From the NCBI GenBank assembly GCA_030704615.1, contig CM060732.1, positions 22,446,001-22,506,000 of the forward strand: 60,000 nucleotides of DNA, given 5' to 3'. This stretch comes from Takakia lepidozioides (lineage: Eukaryota; Streptophyta; Takakiopsida; Takakiales; Takakiaceae). Positions 51,993-60,000 of the stretch are shown in pieces. Below the pieces are notes generated by a model, which was given only the letters and a program-made list of their open reading frames with translations, searched no databases and was not told the DNA's origin. The translations under genes and the position numbers were made by a program. Each line of letters begins with the position of its first letter. Within the stretch, counting starts at the first letter, position 1.

Positions 51993-53153
51993 TTTCTCTC
52001 TTGCTCTGCGTCTCTCTCTAAGGGAAGTAAAATAAAGAGACTTTCTTCTCTTTTGTATTCTAGAAGGAACCCTCTCCAGCTTGACTACCACTCTCCCTCT
52101 AAGCGCGAAAAGTAGAAAACGCAGTGACTCCCAATTTCTTGCGGGATTGCCTGCGTTCTTGCGTGTCTCTAGAAGCATCGGATTCCCTCCCGCGTGACCG
52201 TTACACATAGTCGTTCCCTTATTAGTGCACATGCCAACAATTGGTGTACAGCTGTTCGTATTCAGTTATGGATGTCTGACGTGTGTCGCCCAAAAAAAAC
52301 GGCGTGTTCTTTATTAGAACGGTTTCAATATTTAAAAATAACAGCGAATCCCAGAAATTTTGGCGCAGTCTTACACAAATAAATGTAAATGAACGAGAGT
52401 TTGATGACAAATCTTGGAATATCATACACGGTCATCCTTGTTAGCAAAACCCCACATTCGTTTCACATTTGGAACTTTCCAGGTGCGCATGATCATTGGT
52501 AGTAGTATATAGATACATTTACTTAATCTGCAATCCCATTCTCAGATCCTGTGGCATGCTTCCAGGAAGTCGGCTTTGTTTTTGGGTTTATTGATGAGGT
52601 TCTGGTTAACGGTTTTAATTCTGTCCTACTGTCCGCCTAGGTTTAAAGCGCAGTTAGCTTCAATTGCTGGGCCCGTGCTTACTAAGAAGCATTTAGCTTC
52701 TGGTAACGGTTTTGAGTAGACCTCATCCCTTTTCTGGATGTGCCTGATTTTCTTCTGTTGGTGTTTTCTTCGTGGTTCGTCTTGGATTGGACTGATGGTT
52801 GTTGATGATTGTCCGATTTCGGTTAGGTTACGTTCATCCATTTTGGTATGTGGTCTGTTTTTAGATGAGCGGCATGTGCGCAGTACTTACAGATTGGTTT
52901 AATGGCTTTGCCCTTATCGTCCGTCGTCTTTTGGCAATCCATTGGATTGCGCCGTCGTTCTTTCTCCGTGTTATGCGATGGTTAGTGGTGTATGATTACC
53001 ACGGTCAGTGGGGTCATTTGGAGCGTACATCTCGGAGTTTAACACAAGCAGTGACTCGTTGGCTGCTTTGTATTTGTTCACGGTTCTGTAGGGCATATGT
53101 GCTAGCCACGGTTCACCATACGGTATACGGGGTGGTAATGTTGTCCTCCAAAT
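51993..53153. other. Upstream of P2; no gene recognised
   Basis: The first about 250 bases probably hold the P2 promoter or 5' UTR, but no clear TATA box stands out. The remainder has short frames on both strands without domains. It ends at the left end of the CACTA element. Confidence 0.4.
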
Positions 53154-53178
53154 CACTACAATAGATTGCGGCTTTTAC
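53154..53178 (+). repeat. CACTA left terminal inverted repeat
   Basis: CACTACAATAGATTGCGGCT and five more bases, preceded by the target copy AAT. Confidence 0.8.
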
Positions 53179-54363
53179 GTCTCTGTGTTATGACTGCAAA
53201 TGCAGTTATGGAAGCCATTTACGACTTCCTGACTCTGAAGACATAAAAGCCTAGTCAGTTGTGACATGGCAGATATGACTCTCCAGGCTAGCTGTGACGT
53301 GGCGTCTAAGTAGCTGTGGGGGTAGTCATACACGCTGGCTTTACTGAATGACTAAATGGACAGTGTAGTCCATGTCAGCGGCTGTGCCAGAGTGACACGT
53401 GCTCGATACAGAGAATGACACGTGGCAGAGTGTTCGCTCTCCATGACTATGACTACGGGCGTGCTAATCTGGTTGCAACACGCGTTGCAGTTTTTACATG
53501 TGGTCCCTCAGCAGATTGACATGTGTTATGATGGGTGAATTTTTGGGTATATTGCTATTTTTTTTACATATTTGTATTTCCACCACGTGGTGTAGTACCA
53601 TTGGAGAGTGAAAATAGATGTAGTCATTATTATGACTATGATAGAAGTCATATACATGTCTATTACAACAATGAAATATAATATATAATACAAACAGAAC
53701 AAGGCAGCAAGACATAACTGCGCCGAGCTGAGCAAACCCAAGAGATTGTACACCATTTCTATTTATCAATCTATTTATCATTATCATTTTTGTCGCGATC
53801 TAAAAATACATAAAATAGTCACATGTTCTCATTTGAATTATATTGTCTAACTATAACACTTTGACAAGTGTTCACCCGAATCTTCTAACTACTCATGTAT
53901 TCCATCAATCTGCAACCCATCAGAAACTAAGGCTTGCATGGCTTTAAGAATCACTACAGCAAGGACATCTGTTTGTTTTCCAAGTTCTAGCATAAGATGC
54001 ACCAACCAACATTGCATTGTGAGACACTCACTCACTATACTCCAAAGTGTCCAAGGAAGGTCACTGAGCAACCTGCCAAGGTGGAAACACTTAAGATAAT
54101 TATCTAATACCATATATGAAAAACCAATGCCAATGTTGTTTATGGTAACTTCTATCCCATGGACTCATAAACAAACCAAAGCAAACAGGTTGGTGTGTGT
54201 TGGCGAAGTCAGATACTTCACAAAGAAACATGCACTAAAAATGAGGGCCAGGAGGATAGGAAGGTCACTCACATTTATACAAAGACGTCTTGCCCACTGC
54301 CCAGCACCCTGCGTCACCCACACTCTATCTCTACTCCTTAAGCTATCCATGCCTCTGCACAAA

Positions 54364-54661
54364 TCAAGCATTCATCCTTGCCTTGCTACTAGCAGCTGAC
54401 AATGACAGCCTAGAATTGTCAAAGCAAACAATAGCAGGGAAAACAGGGTGAAATATGTTGAAGAAGGTACCTTCACCCCTTTCCCCATCATTTGCTTTCA
54501 GGTCTCCAAAGCCCCATCCCGCGCTCCTGCTCTGCACACCCTGCAAGCATTGCATTCCACGACATCACATCTCGTTCAGCCATACTCCCTTGGCATCCTC
54601 AATGCTCCCACATTTAGCATACATGGCCACCAGAGCAATGTTCAGGATGACATCTCGTGCT
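54364..54661 (-). pseudogene. PPR protein fragment
   Basis: The minus strand reads DVILNIALVAMYAKCGSIED followed by AKGVWLNE, then a broken SWNAML-like continuation. This is the PLS-type pentatricopeptide repeat pattern of plant organellar RNA-processing proteins. Only one to two repeats, with frame breaks. Captured inside the CACTA element. Confidence 0.7.
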
Positions 54662-55838
54662 CTCTCTTTTTATGTCTCTCTAGTCATTCACAGCCAAAGA
54701 AACAGCAGGATTGCGCACCTGATTGTGCAGAGGTTCAGAAAACCATCCCTCTGAACATCCAAAAATCCAGCAAATTTTTTACTGGTAAACCAATGGCCTG
54801 GAGTTCTGAGTTGGTTTACATCACTTCTTTGTTATTGCCATTTGTGCTGAAGTCCAAAGGTTAACTGCAGGTAGACCCCAACAGCAAAGCATGGAGCATC
54901 CATTTCCCAACCATTGACTGTTATAACCTGCAAAGGAGCCCAAAATTGTAAAAATGAACCCCCGAGACTCATCCTAAGTTCCTGTGGCTGAATGGCTGGG
55001 GACCATAAAAATACCTGAATCAATGGCTTCAACAACAGCTGCTGTTGCTGGGAAGTAAGGAACGGACTGCACCGCCATAGTCCCTCCACCTCCTCCACAC
55101 TCTTCCATAGCTGAATTACGTCTCCCACCATCTGACACGCATAATGACACGCATAAAAAATTACCCTCACATGAAATAATTACCCTCATAACCTGGTAAA
55201 AATCCACAGGCCACGCGGCCAGACCAGATGTTTTGCTCACCCTTGCATTCCACCCTTGCTCCAGCCTACCATCAAAATCAAACTCATAGCAATCAGCTTA
55301 CAAATACCCAGCCCACATATATTTGGACAGAAACTTAAACAACCAGACGACCATACTGCACATTGAACCCTTGGCCACAAAACGACACGACACACCCTCC
55401 TCACCAACACTGCCTCACCATAGATACAAATCCTCGTATACAATGCCACCAAGTAATTCACCCCCACACTATTTATTCCTGGCAGCAGTCACTCTACCCC
55501 TGCTCCTTCAGCTATCCATGCCTATGCACAATCATGCATTCATCCTTGCCTTGCTGCTAGCATCTGACAATGACAACCTAGATTTGTTCTAGGAAACACC
55601 CAACTCAGCTTATCACACTAGTTCCTATGCTGAATTGCGTCTGCTACTCTCTGCAATCCAACATGCATTCACCTTTTTGCCTCGATTGTCCCACCATTGA
55701 CTGGGGTCAGAGCTTCGCCTCGTCTCTGTTACCTGTTTCTGGATACTTTCCAAGTGTCACGTTGGCAGTATCATGTCAAAGTCACTCCAATCTATCAAAG
55801 ATCCACTCAAGTTAACTTGCAGAATTCAACATGAAAAT

Positions 55839-56546
55839 TTAGGGCCGAAAAACAGGGTGAAATGTGTTGAACAAGGTACCTTGATTAGCAGTGTTTGATT
55901 TTATCAATTGTGCCGCTGCTTCTGCAGCTTCCAGTTGACCATCTACCCATGCAGGACCAATGATGGACTTCTGTGCCCTTTCCCAGAACTGCCAGGCTCG
56001 CATTGGGCATACATGTCCACCTGGGCATAGTTCAAATGACATCTGGTACAATTCCAGCTTTGACACTGACACCATGGATCTGCTCCATTTTCCAGGGCTG
56101 CCAGGCTCGCATTTGGCATAGATGTCCACCAGAGCAGAGTTCAGAATGACATCTGGTACATTTCAGCTTTGACAATATCACCGAGGACCTGTCCGTCCAT
56201 TCCACAACTATCAGACTCACATTTGGCATACATGTCACCAAGGCAGTGTTCAAAATCAGATTTGGTGTACAGTTCCAGCTTTGACAATGTCACCATGGAC
56301 CTCTACTCCCTTTTCCAGGGCTGCCATGCTCACCTAAACTTGTGTTCAGAATCACATATGGTACGTTCTAGCTAATTTGACGATGTCACCATGGCCTCTG
56401 TTCTCTTTTCCAAGGCTGTTAGGCTCACATTTGGCATACATGTCCACGAGGGCAGTGCTCAGAATCACATCTGGTACAATTCCAGCTTTGACGATGTCAC
56501 CATGGACCTCTTTACCCAGTTCTAGGGCTGCCAAGCAAAGTGCCAA
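55839..56546 (-). pseudogene. Tandem PPR-motif fragments
   Basis: At least four imperfect copies, about 95-115 bases apart, of a unit that reads KAGIVPDVILSTALVDMYAK plus CEP; the best is 56352-56546 (ALELGKEVHGDIVKAGIV). Each unit is about one PPR repeat long, but all resemble the same motif instead of alternating P, L and S types, so they look like tandem amplification of one captured piece. Frames are broken between units. Confidence 0.7.
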
Positions 56547-56548
56547 TT

Positions 56549-56711
56549 GTACCAGGCACTGCCCTGGTGGACATGTATGCCAAATGCGAGCATGCTACCT
56601 CTGAAGGCGCAAAATTCCTAGGTGACATCGTCAAAGCTGGAATTGTACTAGATATCATTCTGAGCACTGCCATGCAGCACATGTATGCCTTGGGAGAGTT
56701 AGCTTGGTCTT
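56549..56711 (+). pseudogene. Inverted PPR fragment
   Basis: The plus strand reads ALVDMYAKCEHATSEGAKFL then GDIVKAGIVLDIILSTAM. It is head-to-head with the minus-strand array that ends at 56546, forming a large imperfect inverted repeat. Ends at TAG (56709-56711). Confidence 0.65.
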
Positions 56712-58220
56712 AGCAAGCCATGTTTCAATCTCTGCCCACTCAGCTGCACCGTGGTGGTTCTCACTGACCAATCCAACATTACCTAACTACAGACACAAGC
56801 AGCACACACAAGAGGTCCTCTTGGGTTCATGGTCAGTCAAATCCTCCATGGGTCATGACACAAGGTCGAGGACAATGTGGGCACCTTCTTCTTCGACCTA
56901 TTTCAGCCTATTTTGCCCTCTCATCAGAGGAAGCCCTGAATTTGCATATTGAAGTCTGTAAGTTAGCTTGTTGGGTGGATCTGTGGTAGTTTGGAGTGAC
57001 TTTGATGTTACTCAGGCATTGTATCAGAGAACGGATATCGTCTTCAGGCCGTTGGCATGTTGGACATTTACTATCTCCTTTACCTCTCTACATCTGTGCA
57101 AAGATAGACTCCCCAACTTCAGTTTAAATTTCAGGTCTGGTGTCAAGGGTAGAGGTAGGCCCTTCAGATCATCCTCAAGGTCCTCTATGTGCCCCTATAA
57201 TCAGGTACGGGGAGAGGTGTACTTCAACCTGACCACATCACGTTGGTTTGTGGGGGCAAAGCATGTGCGAGCATGGCAGCGGGCTGGAAAAGGGCAAAGA
57301 CTTCCATGGTGACATCAGGAAGAATACCAAATCATGGTACTAACAGGAGCCAACAACCCACATTTGCAGGATGGACAAACTTCTTCACATCGTACACTAA
57401 GAAAAAGCCACATCTTGCGATTGCGGTTGTCCCACCATCGTGAAGGATCTTTAAGAAACTCATGCCAGCTCTGCTCCGTGCTGTAAAATCAGGGCCGAGC
57501 GGGTAGAGATTGAAACACGGCCTGCTAAGACGAAGCTGACTCTCCCAAGAACTGCGAGCTCCCAGCCGAAACCTCCTCGCACACATACCCTAGCGTTTCT
57601 AGGGTTGCTTGCTTCAGATGCGAAGGTTGCTCCAACTACGGGCCTCCCATGCATGTTTGCCCTCCCTCCCGCTCGCTCGCTCGCTCTAAGTCCCAGCCCT
57701 CTCTCTCCCTCCCTCCCTCCCTCTCGCTCGCTCTATGTCCCAGACCTCTCTCTCTCCCTCCCGCTCACTCTAAGTCTGTTCACGGCTATCGTGATGGGCA
57801 ACTTTTTAAGTTTTTAAACCTTTTTACAAACCCTATAAGCAACTTTTTGATTTTCTTTTTCTTTTTTTCTTTCTTTTAAGGAAACCTCAGGCCCTTGAGG
57901 AGGGGGAAAAATTAACCCCCTTTCATTTATGGGCCATGAGACCTACAGAACGATCAGCCTAGACATACCGGCACGAACAATCCCACACATGGGGTAGGGC
58001 AGCGGGTTTGAACCTCGAACCACCAGGGTGACACAATGTGCACTTACCGGCCGATGTGCCTTTTTTAAATCTTTTGCACTTTGATTTTTTTTTGTTTTTT
58101 TTTAAAATTCATTCTAGTGGTCAGAGTCTTTGTTTTTTCCAAATATAAATACTCATATATTATATATATAACCAGAAAAGCATACACGTGCAGTCACGTA
58201 GTGATTCTTCCATGTGATGA
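56712..58220. other. CACTA interior without recognisable gene
   Basis: Contains possible further captured fragments and a CT-rich low-complexity stretch (57.65-57.77 kb, CCCTCCCTCC and CTCGCTCGCT repeats). No domain seen. Confidence 0.45.
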
Positions 58221-58495
58221 TTTGGCAGAATGCATTAGAGTGAGAGTCATAAAGTCATATGTCCATCTAGCAATATGCACACGTCATTCCAGTGTAGCCA
58301 TGAACGTGACTGATAGTCATATCCGCCATGCCAATATTCGTGGTCAAACATGTTTGACCTGTTTTGCGCAGAGTCCGGAGTCATGCTGTCGCACATACGC
58401 CTTTCCCCAGACCAGTTTTATGACTTCAAAGGCATTTACGACTGTAAATGGCATTTTTGCCACAAATCTGTCATGACTGCGCATCCATGGGAGTC

Positions 58496-58520
58496 ATAAA
58501 AGCCGTAATCTGTTGTAGTG
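58496..58520 (-). repeat. CACTA right terminal inverted repeat
   Basis: Reverse complement starts CACTACAACAGATTACGGCT; followed on the plus strand by the target copy AAT. Confidence 0.8.
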
Positions 58521-58523
58521 AAT

Positions 58524-58798
58524 GGTGGTCTAAACGTAGCGGTGCCCTGAACTCGTATTGCCATCTGTCTTAGTACATGCCGATTCACCGTGTCCTGATG
58601 AATGTAGTATGCAGTGGCGGTTTCACGCTCCTCATCTGCGGTTTGGTCTTCCTCGTTGGCGTATAAGTCATGTATAAGGGCTCTGTCATGTATCCCTTTG
58701 TAGCCTTTTAACTTGTTAATATTTATTCGTCCCACGAATTCTTGTTCCAAGGTCTGCAAATCAACAGTTCCATTGGGGGCTGCTATTTCATGAGCCAT
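58524..58798 (-). CDS. Unidentified ORF fragment interrupted by the CACTA insertion
   Basis: The frame starts MAHEIAAPNGTVDLQTLEQE and runs VGRININKLKGYKG to QGTATFRPP, where the CACTA element begins. On the other side of the element (53153 downwards) an open frame continues for about 15 codons before a stop. I do not recognise the protein. Confidence 0.35.
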
Positions 58799-58850
58799 GA
58801 GCCATGAGCGGCATGAGCCATGAGCAGAGTCGTAAGTGTCGAAAAAAACA
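58772..58850. repeat. CATGAGC minisatellite copy
   Basis: Begins GGGGGCTGCTATTTCATGAG and continues with CCATGAG/CGGCATGAG units; the same start is present, inverted, at 21.57-21.60 kb. Likely the end of one dispersed repeat family. Confidence 0.6.
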
Positions 58851-59306
58851 TGAGCAAGACTATTTTCCGGAAATGAGTGTCCGCGGGAATAGGGTTGAGG
58901 GTGTCACGGTCATAGGGGGAGAAGGACCTCCCGACGAAGGAGGTTCGACAATGTTTTTTAGAATTACATATTGAAAGGCAATGTTTCGCGAATGGTAGGG
59001 TGGTACTGCTCTGTACAATGGGGGCCCATTTCAGCCTACCTGCCACTTGCAAAATCCACCCACACTCCCAATCCCAAACGAAATGAGGAATGATGCATTC
59101 TGGGAACGATGGATACAGAATAGAACAAAAAGAGGGCACAATGGGGTTTTTATTGATCCACATGAATTGCATTTGAAGCACGTCTACTGTGCTGATTGTG
59201 CAAACAAATCTTTAGCCCTGTGCCTTCTGAATACAAGTCACGTTGTCAATGGGACTTTGACTGCTCTGAAAACAAGCTCACGAGTCATCGTGCTCCTCCA
59301 GGTAAA

Positions 59307-59537
59307 CTAGATTGCAGCCGTTGTACCGCCGGTGTTGATGTTCATCACAATGTCGTGCCCTTCAATGGTACCACCATCGTATATGGAAAGCTTCACGTTT
59401 TCGTCGTCCACACCAATGCGAATGTCCCCATACAATGGAGAAGAGGAGCGCACTCCTTCAGGAGTATACGTCTCTCCGATGGAGTCCACCCACGTCCACT
59501 GGCAGCAGTTCCACCGCAACAGCATAGCAGTGCGCAT
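59307..59537 (-). CDS. Unidentified ORF, possible exon
   Basis: 76 codons: WTWVDSIGETYTPEGVRSSS, then YGDIRIGVDDENVKLSIYDG. Beta-rich in look. It lies downstream of the ORF at 59606-59950 on the same strand and may be another exon of that gene. Confidence 0.3.
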   Translation of the reverse strand: MRTAMLLRWNCCQWTWVDSIGETYTPEGVRSSSPLYGDIRIGVDDENVKLSIYDGGTIEGHDIVMNINTGGTTAAI

Positions 59538-59605
59538 TCTTCTGCATGGTTGCCCGTCGTAGCTGGGAAAAGCGGAATCAAGGATGCGCAGGAGCCACAG
59601 ACTCC

Positions 59606-59950
59606 TCAGACCAAGATCGTCACCCCGCTTGAAGGCGTAGTGGCCTGGGATATATCAAAAGCGAACAATGTTTCCACATTCGAACCAGTATCTTCTGTGT
59701 AAACTGTGTACCAGATAACGATGTCTCCCGATGTGGCCGAATACATTGCATAATCGAAGCCTCCATAAGGGCAGTCGTCCCGGTTCTGGAAGCGCAGCAT
59801 CCTTGCAAAGGAGGACCTGAGGACGTCTTTGATGCCGATGACAATGACCTTGCGGACAGCAACGAAGCCCTTAGATTTTCGAAATGATGAGAAGCGGAAG
59901 AGCAGTGCAGGCTCCAATAATGGAGCATTTGGGTCCCACGTACCTACCAA
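59606..59950 (-). CDS. Unidentified ORF near the right edge
   Basis: 114 codons: MVGTWDPNAPLLEPALLFRF, then KGFVAVRKVIVIGIKDVLRS and GFDYAMYSATSGDIVIWYTV. Protein-like composition and no stops, but no family recognised. May extend beyond the window. Confidence 0.35.
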   Translation of the reverse strand: MVGTWDPNAPLLEPALLFRFSSFRKSKGFVAVRKVIVIGIKDVLRSSFARMLRFQNRDDCPYGGFDYAMYSATSGDIVIWYTVYTEDTGSNVETLFAFDISQATTPSSGVTILV

Positions 59951-60000
59951 TCATCATGTAACGTGTTCATCACGCCAGCGGTGGATGAACCGATACCTCT

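Larger units (their letters stand above)
53154..58520. mobile_element. CACTA-type (EnSpm) DNA transposon, non-autonomous
   Basis: Ends CACTACAATAGATTGCGG (left) and CACTACAACAGATTACGG (right, reverse complement). The first 25 bases agree at 22 positions. The 3-bp flanks are AAT on both sides (53151-53153 and 58521-58523), the target duplication size of the CACTA superfamily. Subterminal regions carry many copies of AGTCAT/ATGACT words (53.19-53.66 and 58.22-58.48 kb), like transposase-binding repeats. No transposase is encoded; the interior holds PPR gene fragments and CT-rich sequence. Confidence 0.8.

Noticed and set aside
52971-53156. GGQH-like residues when the flanks of the CACTA element are joined, as a fourth ParB-like gene
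   Set aside because: The match is only four residues, the frame soon meets a stop, and the flanking protein shows no ParB-like context.
57605-57879. Ser/Leu/Pro-rich ORFs
   Set aside because: Low-complexity CT-rich repeats (CCCTCCCTCC, CTCGCTCGCT) and not coding sequence.

Overview
This is nuclear DNA from a streptophyte (plant lineage), built almost entirely of nested mobile elements. Plant-type TTTAGGG-like repeats, PPR motifs, patellin, a plastid ClpP transit-peptide region, spliced introns and gypsy/Mutator/CACTA elements all point that way. A charophyte alga such as a Chara-like species, or a bryophyte, is my guess; no single-copy marker gene settles it. I see no rRNA, tRNA or CRISPR, and no gene that is clearly an intact, ordinary host gene.

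Layout. 1-0.32 kb: integrase tail of one gypsy element. 1.2-4.65 kb and 9.56-12.2 kb (minus): two diverged SWIM-domain (Mutator-like) transposase copies. Between them, 4.65-9.56 kb (plus), lies a truncated gypsy element (copy 1: LTR, captured host-gene fragments, ORF0, gag). 12.4-15.0 kb: two palindrome-rich satellite arrays. 16.0-21.4 kb (plus): decayed, spliced ParB/methyltransferase-like gene P1. 23.2-26.0 kb (minus): a third ParB-like gene, P3. 26.4-29.2 kb: 397-bp tandem repeats with telomere-like motifs. 30.2-32.3 kb (minus): DUF7869-type transposase gene. 34.4-38.1 plus 49.9-52.0 kb (minus): gene P2, homologous to P1 and split by a gypsy insertion. 38.18-49.90 kb (minus): that gypsy (copy 2), with two 355-bp LTRs. 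53.15-58.52 kb: a CACTA-type element with a 3-bp target duplication and captured PPR fragments. 58.5-60 kb: unidentified fragments.

The most interesting element is the gypsy family. Between protease and reverse transcriptase it carries a DNMT3/DRM-like cytosine-5 DNA methyltransferase, and its integrase ends in a PHD finger, so it encodes both a potential writer and a potential reader of chromatin marks. The sequence just after its 5' LTR is complementary to the loop of a covarying hairpin inside the LTR, which suggests self-primed reverse transcription. Each copy has different host-gene fragments between LTR and coding region (patellin and a thylakoid-lumen-type protein in copy 1; ribosomal protein eS7 and ClpP in copy 2).

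The second interesting system is the ParB-like gene family. P1 and P2 join a ParB-like domain (DGNHR) to a beta-class amino-methyltransferase-like domain, and P3 has a related GGQHT motif. Each gene is accompanied by its own family of short palindromes in introns or flanks. Whether the proteins recognise those palindromes is only a hypothesis.
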